A DNA stretch of 55,019 nucleotides from Candidatus Poribacteria bacterium (GCA_022820835.1 JAJEET010000048.1:1-55019), one strand, 5' to 3'. Positions 7,819 to 17,017 are shown, counted from the first letter of the stretch. Program-made: numbers and translations. Notes: generated by a model from the sequence alone, not told the origin.

Positions 7819-9384
7819 ATGAATTTTTGGACAGCGTCTGTAAAAGTCGGTTTAATGGTTCTCATCGCCATCATTTTGTTGACGATACTTCTGACAAATG
7901 CCGAGAATTGGCCCTGGGCGACCGCTGGCGATGAGTTGACGTTCCAATTTCAATCTGTCAACGGCCTTTATATCGGAGCGGGAGTCTACTTGTCCGGTGT
8001 ACCTATCGGTAAAGTGACCGCAATCGAATTGCAACCCGATACGAATAACGTACATATCAGAGCAAAAGTCAAAAATGGATTTAAGTGGTTACGGGAAGAC
8101 TGTGGCGCCAGAATTTCTATGAACGGGTTCGTCGGCGAGATTTACATCGCTCTTGACAATGGACCCATCGGAAATCCACCTTTGAAACCTACGGACCTTC
8201 CGATTGTTGGAAAGGATCCGGTTAACGCGCTCGAACTGCTCGAGCAGACGAGCGCAGGTATGACACAAGCGATAGAACTGACAACCGCTGCCAATGAAGT
8301 GCTCCAAGCAAACCAAGAATCAATTCAACTCGCTATTAAAGAAATTCGTGCAGTCGTCGCAACCACTGGTAAAACCATAGAGAAATTAAGTGTTGATTCT
8401 GAAGAAACCGTCAAGACTTTGACACAACTTGCCTTAGAAAACGATAAACGGTTCCAAGAGACACTCGTCAAGGTAAATAACCTTCTTGGACAGTTGGAAG
8501 ACGATTCACTCATGGTCAGTAGTCAGGTGAGCGATATTACACGTGAAATTTTAAGGCTACTGAACCAAAATTCACCGAAACTCAACACCATATTTTCGGA
8601 TGCTCGCGCAACAACATCAGAATTCCGACAGATCGCACAGAATTTTCGCACAGATTTCAATATATTAGCAAATCAAGTTTCGACGCTCGTCGCCCAAGGG
8701 AGCGAAGCAATAAAAACAAGTGAAACAAATATTACACCTATCTTAGAGAATTTACAGAGAACAACCGAAGCAGTGGCTTCGTTGGAAACAGATGTTAGCC
8801 GACTCCTCACTGCACTCAACGAAGGCGACGGTACTTTCGCGACATTAATCAATACCCCTGAACCGCTTGAAGATGCACAACGCACGCTCGAAAACGTTAA
8901 TAAAGCCGTGAACGCCTTTACAGATCTTTCACAGCGAACCGTGCAGCAAATCGGACGCTTTGAAAGACCGCTACAATTTGGCTGGGATTACGAACTCCGC
9001 TATCTAAGTCTCGAAGAGCGACTTTATAACGAACTGGCGTTTTCCCTTTCACCGCAATCAAAGGCACATTATAGGATCGGTGTCGGCGTTCGCGACGAAA
9101 CAGTCCGGTTTGAAATCCAATATGCACATGATGTGACAGACTATCTCAGGGCACGCGCCGGATTCATGCGTTCCAGAGTTGGTGCAGGCGTGGATTTATG
9201 GTTGTGGTCCCGCCGTATAGGACTCAGCCTTGAAGGTGTCGGATTGACAAGCAGCGAACCCGAATTGAACACAGAAGTCGCTATACGCTTTTTCCGATAC
9301 GGACAACTCCTGCTCGGCGGCGAGAATCTGACCGGTAAACCGCGCTGGACAACAGGATTCCGTTTCTTCAACAGAGAATGGTAA
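7819..9384 (+). CDS. mlaD: MCE-domain protein with barrel-like C-terminus
   Basis: This is the substrate-channel subunit of the MCE transporter. A transmembrane anchor (residues ~9-26) precedes one MCE domain (~38-112; FQSVNGLYIGAGVYLSGVPIGKV in pieces). A long helical region follows (~135-375), consistent with a periplasmic tube. Residues ~383-521 are a run of about ten amphipathic beta strands (YELRYLS, AHYRIGVGVR, VRFEIQYA, ARAGFMRS, VGAGVDLWLW, WTTGFRFF) ending in Trp. That resembles an outer-membrane barrel or lid. At 521 aa it is much longer than E. coli MlaD (~180 aa). Confidence 0.88.
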   Translation: MNFWTASVKVGLMVLIAIILLTILLTNAENWPWATAGDELTFQFQSVNGLYIGAGVYLSGVPIGKVTAIELQPDTNNVHIRAKVKNGFKWLREDCGARISMNGFVGEIYIALDNGPIGNPPLKPTDLPIVGKDPVNALELLEQTSAGMTQAIELTTAANEVLQANQESIQLAIKEIRAVVATTGKTIEKLSVDSEETVKTLTQLALENDKRFQETLVKVNNLLGQLEDDSLMVSSQVSDITREILRLLNQNSPKLNTIFSDARATTSEFRQIAQNFRTDFNILANQVSTLVAQGSEAIKTSETNITPILENLQRTTEAVASLETDVSRLLTALNEGDGTFATLINTPEPLEDAQRTLENVNKAVNAFTDLSQRTVQQIGRFERPLQFGWDYELRYLSLEERLYNELAFSLSPQSKAHYRIGVGVRDETVRFEIQYAHDVTDYLRARAGFMRSRVGAGVDLWLWSRRIGLSLEGVGLTSSEPELNTEVAIRFFRYGQLLLGGENLTGKPRWTTGFRFFNREW

Positions 9385-9559
9385 TATCAAGAACGCACAA
9401 TCAACGGAGTGCTTTGTCACGCTTGAAATGATGGGTCTAAAAAAATATTTCACACACCTCTTCGGGTAGGAGCGAGTGTTTTTGCTGGGGTGCTTCTTCA
9501 GGCTCGCTACCTTTGTATCCATCAAATCTGGCACGATCTAACAATAGGTATCAATAAAC
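9385..9559. other. Gap with repeated TTTTTGCT-GGGTG motif
   Basis: TTTTTGCTGGGGTGCTTCTTCAG (about 9479-9501) matches 20099-20121 downstream of tsaD at most positions. It is flanked by GAGCGAG and GGCTCGC, which could pair into a hairpin. No coding sequence fits; it may act as a transcript-end or processing structure between mlaD and radA. Confidence 0.4.
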
Positions 9560-10924
9560 ATGGCACGAGAAAAACGCAAATTCGTCTGTCAAGAGTGTGG
9601 ATACACAACGCCAAAAACACTCGGACGCTGTCCGAATTGCAGAAGTTGGCAGAGCTTCGCCGAAGAGGTGGAGACACTGATTACGTCGTCGCGGCATCGT
9701 GGTATCGGGCAGGCATCTCGTGAACCTGAACCCATCTCCCAAATCACAGCGAGCGAGGTGGAACGTCACCTCACAGGGATGTCGGAGTTTGACAGAGTCC
9801 TCGGCGGCGGTATCGTGCCAGGATCAGTCGTACTTATCGGTGGAGATCCCGGCATCGGCAAATCTACGCTCCTACTCCAAGCGAGTAATGCATTGAGTCA
9901 GAAGTATGGAGACGTACTCTATGTCTCCGGTGAGGAATCTGTGAGCCAGACAAAACTCAGAGCAACCCGGCTCGGTATTGCGTCTGATACACTTTATGTC
10001 CTCTGTGAAAATAACTTGGAAGAAATTGAAAAGCATATTGAAGCGCAAAAACCGAAAGTTGTCATCATCGATTCTATTCAATCCGTCTATTTGTCGAGCA
10101 TTCAGTCCGCACCGGGAAGTGTTACCCAGATCCGTGAATGCGCCGCTCATCTCCTGATCTGCGCAAAAAATCGGAATATTCCCGTGTTTCTGATCGGACA
10201 TGTGACAAAAGAGGGAACGATCGCCGGTCCACGCGTCTTGGAACACATGGTGGATACGGTACTCTACTTTGAAGGTGAACGGCATCATATCTATCGTATC
10301 CTTCGAGCCATCAAAAACCGATTCGGTTCAACGAATGAAATCGGTATATTTGAAATGCGGAGCACCGGACTTATAGATGTGATGAACCCGTCAGAAATTT
10401 TTCTCAGCAACAGGGAAGAACAGATATCAGGTTCAGTCGTTGTCTCAAGCATGGAGGGGACCCGTCCTTTACTCATGGAGGTACAGGCACTCGTCGTCCC
10501 CACCAACTACGGTAACCCTCGCAATACCACAGCAGGAGTAGACCGGCAACGCATTGCACTGCTGATCGCTGTTCTCAATAAACGTGTAGGCATCAACGTC
10601 GGCGATTCAGATGTTTTTGTGAATGTTACCGGCGGATTACGTGTTGATGAACCCGGTATAGACCTCGGTGTCCTGATGGCGATATGTTCAAGCCATCGCG
10701 AAATGCCGATAGATCGGAAAACTGTCATGGTCGGTGAAGTTGGACTCGGCGGCGAAATTCGACCTGTGACACACGTCGACAGACGCATCCGAGAAGCCGC
10801 AAAATTGGGGTTCACACGGGTGATGTTCCCCGAATATAACCGTAAAGGCTTAGATATCGACGCAGACATTCAACTTGTCGGTGTTAGCGATGTATACGAC
10901 AGCCTAACAGCTTTAGGAGAATAG
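9560..10924 (+). CDS. radA: DNA repair protein RadA (Sms)
   Basis: RadA is a RecA-like helicase that drives branch migration in recombination and transformation. A C4 zinc finger (C10, C13, C24, C27) opens the protein. Walker A is GGDPGIGKST (94-103), the RadA-specific KNRFG motif is present (IKNRFGSTNEIG), and a C-terminal Lon-protease-like domain ends it (VNVTGGLRVDEPGIDLGVLMAI). Length (454 aa) is standard. With dprA in the same window it could serve DNA uptake, though no other competence genes are seen. Confidence 0.96.
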   Translation: MAREKRKFVCQECGYTTPKTLGRCPNCRSWQSFAEEVETLITSSRHRGIGQASREPEPISQITASEVERHLTGMSEFDRVLGGGIVPGSVVLIGGDPGIGKSTLLLQASNALSQKYGDVLYVSGEESVSQTKLRATRLGIASDTLYVLCENNLEEIEKHIEAQKPKVVIIDSIQSVYLSSIQSAPGSVTQIRECAAHLLICAKNRNIPVFLIGHVTKEGTIAGPRVLEHMVDTVLYFEGERHHIYRILRAIKNRFGSTNEIGIFEMRSTGLIDVMNPSEIFLSNREEQISGSVVVSSMEGTRPLLMEVQALVVPTNYGNPRNTTAGVDRQRIALLIAVLNKRVGINVGDSDVFVNVTGGLRVDEPGIDLGVLMAICSSHREMPIDRKTVMVGEVGLGGEIRPVTHVDRRIREAAKLGFTRVMFPEYNRKGLDIDADIQLVGVSDVYDSLTALGE

Positions 10925-11005
10925 CGAACGTTTGATATCAGAAGATCCCACAATACACTGTCACGCCGTTACATTCCACCACCTTTCCGGTATTCCTTTA
11001 CTTAT

Positions 11006-11131
11006 AGGACTTACGCATGCTGCGCTTTTGTACCACAAACTTCCCAGTTTGGGTTCTCCACCAGAACGCTATGTTTCCGGGAAATCTCATCTAACAGAAC
11101 AGGCTGCAGTCAAAAATGCGTCCGTCCTGAC
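11006..11131 (+). repeat. Dispersed ~125-bp element, intact copy
   Basis: The element begins AGGACTTACGCATGCTGC and ends near AAAATGCGTCCGTCCTG. It matches the split copy at 1985-2270 in both halves. It contains the CTTCCCAGTTTGGGTTC palindrome. It has no open reading frame and is probably non-autonomous. Confidence 0.65.
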
Positions 11132-11162
11132 GCAGTTAACTTTGCAAATTTAACAATTTAAC

Positions 11163-11192
11163 TTGACTTTTGTGTCGATTTTAACATATACT
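11163..11192 (+). promoter_or_regulatory. Sigma70-type promoter for the PIN-TRAM gene
   Basis: TTGACT (11163-11168), an 18-base spacer and TATACT (11187-11192) lie about 200 bases before the start codon and just after the dispersed element. Confidence 0.6.
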
Positions 11193-11245
11193 AAAGTTTA
11201 GGTAATTTCTGCCCATTCCGCGTCGTATTTTCAAGAGTGTTTCTA

Positions 11246-11287
11246 TTTTTCTACGAGTTTTGGACAGACGGCGAACACGTAGAAAAA
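11246..11287 (+). promoter_or_regulatory. Leader hairpin before the PIN-TRAM gene
   Basis: TTTTTCTACG (11246-11255) and CGTAGAAAAA (11278-11287) are perfect 10-bp complements separated by 22 bases. The hairpin lies in the untranslated leader and is not followed by a U-run, so a regulatory or stability role is more likely than termination. Confidence 0.45.
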
Positions 11288-11395
11288 CATCGGGACATCT
11301 CTGACTTGTCGGTGTCTTTGCTTGGGTGTCTCCCAACCTGTAACCCAAATATGTCTTATATTTAGAAATTTCGTGCAGAATATAAAGGATACAAA

Positions 11396-12424
11396 ATGCA
11401 AGTTTGGGGTATTCGTCTCTTTTTTGTCGTCGCAAGTGCGGCAAGTTGTTATATTATCTATGATGATCCGTGGGTCACATTAATCGGTCTTATTGCGGCA
11501 CTCCTCCTTGTCGGTGCCGAGCTCTGCTTACAAGTACCAGTCCTACGTGGCGTTATAGCCAGTTTGATAGGACTCTCTATCGGTATATTAATTTCGTCCA
11601 GCATACTACATCTTTTTTCTCAATTAGACGATAAACTTAAAGTGGTAATCGCGCTCGGCATAGGTTACATCGGTCTTGTAACAGGTTATCGTTTTTCTAC
11701 AAGGCTGTCTTTTTCGCCGGTCCTCGGATCAGATGGTTCTGATCAACATGTCGATGCACCTGCGGGAAAAATTAAAAATAACTTCAAAATTTTAGACACA
11801 AGTGTTATAATTGATGGTAGGATCCTTGAAATCTGCCAGACAAAATTTATAGAAGGCACACTTGTGATCCCGCGTTTTGTTCTTAATGAGTTGCAACATA
11901 TCGCAGATTCTACAGAACCACTCCGTCGAAATAAAGGACGTCGTGGTTTTGACATCCTGCGTGCGCTTCAGAACAACCCAGCACTTGAGGTAGAAATTAC
12001 TGAAGAAGAGGTGCCGCATCTACCAGAAGTTGATGCGAAATTAGTTCATCTCGGTCAAAAACTTGAGGCTACGATCATAACAAACGATCTAAACCTCAAT
12101 AAAGTCGCTGAATTGCAGAACGTAAAGGTTCTTAATATCAATGAACTCTCAAATGCCGTTCGTCCTGTTGTAATTGCCGGTGAGGTGATTCAAGTCCTAC
12201 TTCTAAAAGAGGGCAAAGAACCGAACCAAGGGGTCGGCTACCTTGATGATGGCACTATGGTCATCGTTGAAGAAGGGAAACCCTACATCGGTCAAACACT
12301 TAACGTTGAGGTCACGCAGATGTTGCGGACAAGCGCGGGACAGATGATCTTCACTCGGATAAAAGAAGATGAAGTGGACACTCATGAACAGCAAGATCTG
12401 CGTTCTTATTCCCGCAGCTGGTAA
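11396..12424 (+). CDS. Membrane-anchored PIN-TRAM domain protein (YacL-like)
   Basis: Four hydrophobic segments (residues ~1-105) anchor the protein. They are followed by a PIN nuclease domain (KILDTSVIIDGRI near residue 131; ITNDLNLNKVAEL with further acidic residues) and a C-terminal TRAM domain (~270-325; GVGYLDDGTMVIVEEG, GQTLNVEVTQMLRT). This is the layout of B. subtilis YacL, a putative membrane-bound RNase. As in many genomes it sits between radA and ispD. Its last 41 bases overlap ispD. Confidence 0.93.
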   Translation: MQVWGIRLFFVVASAASCYIIYDDPWVTLIGLIAALLLVGAELCLQVPVLRGVIASLIGLSIGILISSSILHLFSQLDDKLKVVIALGIGYIGLVTGYRFSTRLSFSPVLGSDGSDQHVDAPAGKIKNNFKILDTSVIIDGRILEICQTKFIEGTLVIPRFVLNELQHIADSTEPLRRNKGRRGFDILRALQNNPALEVEITEEEVPHLPEVDAKLVHLGQKLEATIITNDLNLNKVAELQNVKVLNINELSNAVRPVVIAGEVIQVLLLKEGKEPNQGVGYLDDGTMVIVEEGKPYIGQTLNVEVTQMLRTSAGQMIFTRIKEDEVDTHEQQDLRSYSRSW

Positions 12425-13085
12425 AGGGAACCGAATGGCTAATTCGGTGAAGAAGCCGTACCTAAAACTGGCACGGAAACCGATTTTAACGCATACGCTT
12501 CAGCGGTTTGAAAATAATACGGCTGTGGATGCAATTATTGTTATTGTCAACAAAGACGATTTCAGCGATTGCCGAACGAAAGTTTTGGAACCGTATACCT
12601 TTACAAAGGTCCAAGAACTTGTCGCAGGTGGAAAGACTCGGCAGATGTCTGTCTATAACGGGCTCCGTGCTCTGTCGGCAGATGTCGATCTCGTCGTGGT
12701 ACACGATGGCGTGCGTCCTTTTGTAACCGATGAGACAATTTCTGCTTGTTTGGCTGCGGCTGACGAATACGGTGCCGCTGTTGCCGCTGTCCCCGTCAAA
12801 GATACAATTAAAATCGCTGACGAAAACGCTTTTATTGCTGAAACCCCGCTCCGAGAACGACTCTGGTCAGTGCAGACACCACAAGTCTTTCGGAAATCTC
12901 TGTTAGAGGAAGCACACCAAACAGCGCGGGCACAACAACTCACAGCAACCGACGATGCCGCGCTTGTTGAGCAACTCGGATTTCCTGTGAAGTTAGTCAT
13001 GGGTAGGTACGCGAATATGAAGATAACGACACCGGAGGACCTACGAGTCGCTGAAGTCCTACTCTCGGATCCGACGCACTGGTAG
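12384..13085 (+). CDS. ispD: 2-C-methyl-D-erythritol 4-phosphate cytidylyltransferase
   Basis: IspD makes CDP-methylerythritol from MEP and CTP in the non-mevalonate isoprenoid pathway. The nucleotide-binding signature is LIPAAGKGNRM at the N-terminus. VVVHDGVRPFV, WSVQTPQVF and the C-terminal KITTPEDLRVAE are family motifs. I chose the ATG at 12384 (MNSKICVLIPAAG) because an ATG five codons earlier adds residues not seen in the family. It overlaps the PIN-TRAM gene, implying translational coupling, and precedes ispF. Confidence 0.95.
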   Translation: MNSKICVLIPAAGKGNRMANSVKKPYLKLARKPILTHTLQRFENNTAVDAIIVIVNKDDFSDCRTKVLEPYTFTKVQELVAGGKTRQMSVYNGLRALSADVDLVVVHDGVRPFVTDETISACLAAADEYGAAVAAVPVKDTIKIADENAFIAETPLRERLWSVQTPQVFRKSLLEEAHQTARAQQLTATDDAALVEQLGFPVKLVMGRYANMKITTPEDLRVAEVLLSDPTHW

Positions 13086-13132
13086 CCGTTTTTCTCTCTG
13101 GTGCCGTTTTTTTCCTCCCACAATGAGTGTCT

Positions 13133-13615
13133 ATGCAAAAAATACGAGTAGGTATCGGCTACGACGTTCATCGGTTGGCCGAAAATCGAAAATTGATTTT
13201 GGGCGGTGTTGAGATTCCATATCATTTGGGATTGTTCGGACATTCGGATGCTGATGTCCTCACACACGCAATTGTAGATGCAATTTTAGGCGCGGCTGCA
13301 CTCGGGGATATCGGAACGCATTTTCCTGATACCGATGCGCGTTATAAGGGGATGGATAGTTTCGTTTTTCTACGCGATACCGCATTGAAAGTTAAGGAGT
13401 GTGGCTACCAAATCGAAAATATAGATAGCACAGTCATCGCACAACGCCCAAAATTGGCACCTTACATCTCACAGATGCGACAAAGACTCGCCGAAACACT
13501 CGAAATTACCATAGGACAGGTAAACGTTAAAGCAACTACGGCAGAAGAATTAGGTGTCGTCGGAGAGGGTAAGGCAATTGTTGCCCACGCGACCGTTTGC
13601 CTTTCTCAGCGATAG
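13133..13615 (+). CDS. ispF: 2-C-methyl-D-erythritol 2,4-cyclodiphosphate synthase
   Basis: IspF cyclises CDP-methylerythritol 2-phosphate to MEcPP in isoprenoid synthesis. The family signature GIGYDVHRL (zinc ligands D and H) is at the start, followed by [26 protein letters not shown] and the C-terminal [12 protein letters not shown]. About 160 aa is the normal length. A GTG at 13127 is an equally possible start, adding two residues. No strong ribosome-binding site is visible. The 47-base gap to ispD suggests one operon. Confidence 0.96.
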   Translation: MQKIRVGIGYDVHRLAENRKLILGGVEIPYHLGLFGHSDADVLTHAIVDAILGAAALGDIGTHFPDTDARYKGMDSFVFLRDTALKVKECGYQIENIDSTVIAQRPKLAPYISQMRQRLAETLEITIGQVNVKATTAEELGVVGEGKAIVAHATVCLSQR

Positions 13616-13732
13616 ACGCTTTTTGTCTTCTCTTTGCCTTTACAGCCGAACCGATTACAAACTCAGCATGAAATTAACCGAAAACCTGCCCGAAACGAAA
13701 TGAAGGGCAACCCAGGAACCCATAATTTAAAA

Positions 13733-15160
13733 ATGAAAATCTATAACTCGCTGAACCGGCGATTGGAAGATTTTGAACCGCTGAATCCTGAACAAGTCAC
13801 GATTTACAGTTGCGGTCCGACCGTTTACGATTACATTCACATGGGAAATGCCCGCACTGCTCTGGTAACCGATATCATTCGACGCTATCTTCTATATAAA
13901 GGTTATAACGTTAAACTAGTTCAAAACTTGACTGATATTGATGACAAGATTATTAGGCGTGCAGCTGAGTTAGGTACCAGTGCAAAACAACTCGCACATG
14001 AGAACAGTGAAGCCTACTTTGAAGATTCTCAACGCCTCGGTATTCACCTCGCAGATGTCCATCCGAAAGCAACTGAACACATTCAAGACATGATAAACCT
14101 GATTCAAATCCTAATTGACAAAGGCGCAGCTTACGTCATTGATGGAAGCATTTATTATCGGGTGAATGCGTTCGCCGAATACGGCAAACTTTCCAATCGA
14201 AAACCGGAAGACTTACTCGCTGGCGCGCGCGTCGAAGTTGACGAACGGAAAGAAAACCCGCGAGATTTTGATATGTGGAAAGCCGCGAAACCCGGAGAAC
14301 CTTCTTGGGACAGCCCATGGGGCAAAGGTAGACCCGGATGGCACATTGAGTGCTCCGCTATGGCGATGAAGCATCTCGGCGAAACGATTGACATTCATGC
14401 CGGCGGCGAAGACCTACTCTTCCCTCACCATGAAAATGAAATCGCGCAGAGCGAATTGGCGACCGGCAATACATTCGCACGATACTGGATGCACGTCGCT
14501 TTCTTAAAAATTGATGGTAAACGGATGGGAAAATCGGAGAAGAATTTTATTTTCCTCCGAGATGCCCTCGACCACTATCCCACCGAAGTCATTCGACACT
14601 TTCTTATTTCGGCACACTACCGACATCCGCTCGACTACAATCAAGAGAGTTTGACAAAATCGGAAGGCGCAATCAGACGTTTGAACAATTGTTTGGACGC
14701 ACTAAAAAAATACGATAGGGACATCGATTTGAGTGAACCGATGGATGCACCGTTACAGCACGCTGTACAGGAGATGAAATCCCAGTTTACGCAGGCAATG
14801 GACACCGACTTCAATACCGCACAGGCACTCGGTGCTATTTTTACGCTTGTCAGTGAAGTTAACAAATCACTCAGTACATTTGATGAATCGGAAACGCCAG
14901 TACTCGCGCAGGCCTATCAAGCGTTGACTGAAACTTGTCAAGTCCTCGGTATCTATGATACCGAGATACAAGATAGTGCCACCGATAACGAGGCGAAAAT
15001 CGAACCGCTTGTTGACTTACTCTTGGAGGTAAGACAGGATGCACGCAATCGAAAAGATTGGGAGACATCCGATAAGATTCGCGACCGGCTGAAAGAGTTG
15101 AATGTTGAGATTCAGGATACGCCACAAGGAACAACTTGGAAATTCTTGGCACGCTCCTAA
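13733..15160 (+). CDS. cysS: Cysteinyl-tRNA synthetase
   Basis: CysRS charges tRNA-Cys. The class I HIGH motif reads HMGN (residues 36-39) after the zinc ligand C27 in YSCGPTVYDY. HIECSAMAM and HAGGEDLLFPHHENE supply the other zinc ligands. The KMSKS loop reads KRMGKSE near residue 265. The DALR-type C-terminal domain follows. I chose ATG 13733 (MKIYNSLNRRLEDF), the usual CysRS start. The frame stays open upstream to a TTG at 13634, but that extension is not family-like. Confidence 0.95.
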   Translation: MKIYNSLNRRLEDFEPLNPEQVTIYSCGPTVYDYIHMGNARTALVTDIIRRYLLYKGYNVKLVQNLTDIDDKIIRRAAELGTSAKQLAHENSEAYFEDSQRLGIHLADVHPKATEHIQDMINLIQILIDKGAAYVIDGSIYYRVNAFAEYGKLSNRKPEDLLAGARVEVDERKENPRDFDMWKAAKPGEPSWDSPWGKGRPGWHIECSAMAMKHLGETIDIHAGGEDLLFPHHENEIAQSELATGNTFARYWMHVAFLKIDGKRMGKSEKNFIFLRDALDHYPTEVIRHFLISAHYRHPLDYNQESLTKSEGAIRRLNNCLDALKKYDRDIDLSEPMDAPLQHAVQEMKSQFTQAMDTDFNTAQALGAIFTLVSEVNKSLSTFDESETPVLAQAYQALTETCQVLGIYDTEIQDSATDNEAKIEPLVDLLLEVRQDARNRKDWETSDKIRDRLKELNVEIQDTPQGTTWKFLARS

Positions 15161-15617
15161 CCGCGTAAGTCCACAAAGACACTCAATCCTTGAGACGCAT
15201 TGGAACAGAACATGAATATCGGTTTATAGTAAACCCCACAATTACGCATCCCTATTCTCGCTGCCGAGGCATCTAACCTCAACAGCGAGAAGGGAAACCC
15301 TAAATCCCTTATCACAACCTTCCAGTCCCAACAAAGATCCGAACCTTATAACGGACTGGCACTACCATTATTTCGTTGAAGCCTTCAAAAATTCTTTTGA
15401 CGTTTCGCCTAAAGTCGTGTTAAAATACTCTTTAGCGACTCAATCGTCCAACTGTAACGTGTGTCCTTCTCAGATGTGCCTTCACAGTAACAGGCCCCCC
15501 CAAGGTGGGATCCCAGTTGTGAATACGCATCTGGACACTATAGCCCGAGTAGACTCACGTAAAGCTGCGACACGAGTGGTAAACGAATAACACTATTTCC
15601 TAAAAAAGGAGTTGGAA
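15161..15617. other. Intergenic region with hairpin and GCGTAAGTCC motif
   Basis: GCGTAAGTCC, the reverse complement of the recurring GGACTTACGC motif, lies at 15163-15172 just after the cysS stop. A strong hairpin (TTCTCGCTG / CAGCGAGAA plus internal GAGG/CCTC) lies at 15255-15291. The remaining ~300 bases show no coding frame or clear promoter. Confidence 0.55.
15255..15291. repeat. Long hairpin downstream of cysS
   Basis: A perfect 9-bp inverted repeat, TTCTCGCTG (15255-15263) with CAGCGAGAA (15283-15291), contains an inner GAGG/CCTC stem (15266-15269 with 15277-15280) across a small CC/AA internal loop. It is not followed by a T-run. Confidence 0.5.
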
Positions 15618-16265
15618 ATGTTTTATCAATTTACAGCAACCTTCTCATTAATCTGTTTGATTTTCATGACGATCTTCATGACCGGATGCAGCGCGCTCTT
15701 TTCGGAGCAGGAGTGGAGCGATAATTATGCACTGATGGAAGGCACACAGTCAACAGTCCCGCAAGCAATTGACGGTAAGTTGAACACCATCGGCGAAACG
15801 ACGTTCCCCACAAGTTCGGATGGGATGATGGGAGCAAATTCTGCATCACAAGTCATTATCACACTGCCAGAAAAAAAGGTTATCCGCAGAATTGTTATAC
15901 ACTCGGATAATTTAGCACAGTTTGATATTTACGCCAATAAGGGCAGCATTACAGCCAACGAAGACTGGCAGCTGATTAAAGATGTGAAAAGCGTTAAACA
16001 GAGTCCGATACAGGTTTCAGTCTTGGTCGCGTTCCCAACAGATCGTATTCGGCTGCGGGTCCTAGGAACTAAAGACGACGCACTTCTGAATCGGCAGCGA
16101 CGCGCAAGGTCCGGCGGGTTCCGCGGATGGGATAGCAACCGCCGCGCAGCTGCTAAAATCCGAGAAATCGAACTCTACGGCTACAAAACCGCCGCACAGG
16201 TAGAGGCAGAAGAGGCTTCAGAAAGTCGAGAAAAAGAACTTGATGATTTACTCGAATTAGAGTAA
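15618..16265 (+). CDS. Discoidin-like lipoprotein (copy 1)
   Basis: A hydrophobic signal ends in the lipobox FMTGC (acylated Cys24), so the protein should be membrane-attached. The body resembles an F5/8-type C (discoidin) beta-sandwich: an NYALMEGTQSTVPQAIDGKLNTIGE-type opening (in pieces), LPEKKVIRRIVIHS, and the closing AAKIREIELYGYKT. Such domains bind carbohydrate or surfaces; the ligand is unknown. A Glu-rich tail follows. AAGGAG lies six bases before ATG 15618, which I prefer to the TTG at 15612. A related lipoprotein follows 158 bases downstream. Confidence 0.75.
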   Translation: MFYQFTATFSLICLIFMTIFMTGCSALFSEQEWSDNYALMEGTQSTVPQAIDGKLNTIGETTFPTSSDGMMGANSASQVIITLPEKKVIRRIVIHSDNLAQFDIYANKGSITANEDWQLIKDVKSVKQSPIQVSVLVAFPTDRIRLRVLGTKDDALLNRQRRARSGGFRGWDSNRRAAAKIREIELYGYKTAAQVEAEEASESREKELDDLLELE

Positions 16266-16423
16266 AATGGAAGCCAGAACTGAGAGGGTTGTTGTTTGAA
16301 GTTACGAATCGCGAGCACACCTCGTTGACTATTAAATTTTGGATATTCATTCAACACCACCTCAACTGCATAATACTATCAAGGACCGGACTTCTTCCGT
16401 TCCAAACGACTAAGGAGGCATTC

Positions 16424-17017
16424 ATGCGTTTTGTATTATTGGTGATGGCCCTCTGTGTGGTCATCGGGATGTCAGGGTGTATCCTCGCATCAAACCCTAA
16501 CTATAACTGGAGCAAAAATATCGCACTTGATGCGGCGAGCGAGGATTCCAAATTCCACGACGATAATATGTACTCGGTTGGAGAGACAGGACCCATTCTC
16601 GAAGATGAGAAGGATGAAGCATCACAACTAGAGTCTGACGACTACACTGAAGCAGTCCTTAAATGGCGGAACCCACAAAAGATTCAACAGGTAGTCGTGA
16701 AAGCCGAGCCGGGACAAATGGAATTCTTCGCGGCTCAATATATGGATGAAGACGGCAAATGGATCACAATAAAAGAGGTCCGGGATAACATGCGTCCGAC
16801 TTATCGGTTCACCTTGGGAGACCCGATCATGACGACGAAGTTTCGTCTGAAAGTGCCGCGGCGTTCCGATTCTCGACGCGTAGGCGGACAGAAACGCTCC
16901 ACACGCGGCGAAACAGGGGCACCAAGTGCAGGCGAATACAAGAAGATTCAAGAAATTGAACTCTATTATGCACTTCCACCTGAAGAAACAACTGAAGCAG
17001 GGACAGCAGGAGAATAA
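16424..17017 (+). CDS. Discoidin-like lipoprotein (copy 2)
   Basis: This 197-aa protein starts at ATG 16424, preceded by AAGGAGG. The frame is open further upstream but without a good ribosome-binding site. A signal peptide ends at the lipobox MSGC (Cys19). The body parallels the preceding lipoprotein: an N-terminal NYNWSKNIALDAA segment, VLKWRNPQKIQQVVVKAEP, FRLKVPRRS and a closing KKIQEIELYYALP that matches KIREIELYGYKT there. A discoidin-like fold is inferred. The pair looks like an old tandem duplication with diverged surfaces. Confidence 0.72.
   Translation: MRFVLLVMALCVVIGMSGCILASNPNYNWSKNIALDAASEDSKFHDDNMYSVGETGPILEDEKDEASQLESDDYTEAVLKWRNPQKIQQVVVKAEPGQMEFFAAQYMDEDGKWITIKEVRDNMRPTYRFTLGDPIMTTKFRLKVPRRSDSRRVGGQKRSTRGETGAPSAGEYKKIQEIELYYALPPEETTEAGTAGE

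Larger units (their letters stand above)
10925..11395. other. Intergenic region with repeat, promoter and leader
   Basis: From left to right it holds the intact dispersed repeat (11006-11131), a sigma70-like promoter (11163-11192) and a ~200-base leader containing a perfect 10-bp inverted repeat (11246-11287). No gene of its own is supported. Confidence 0.6.

Noticed and set aside
16289..16423. Upstream extension of the second lipoprotein
   Set aside because: The frame is open, but AAGGAGG and a canonical signal peptide with lipobox place the start at 16424.
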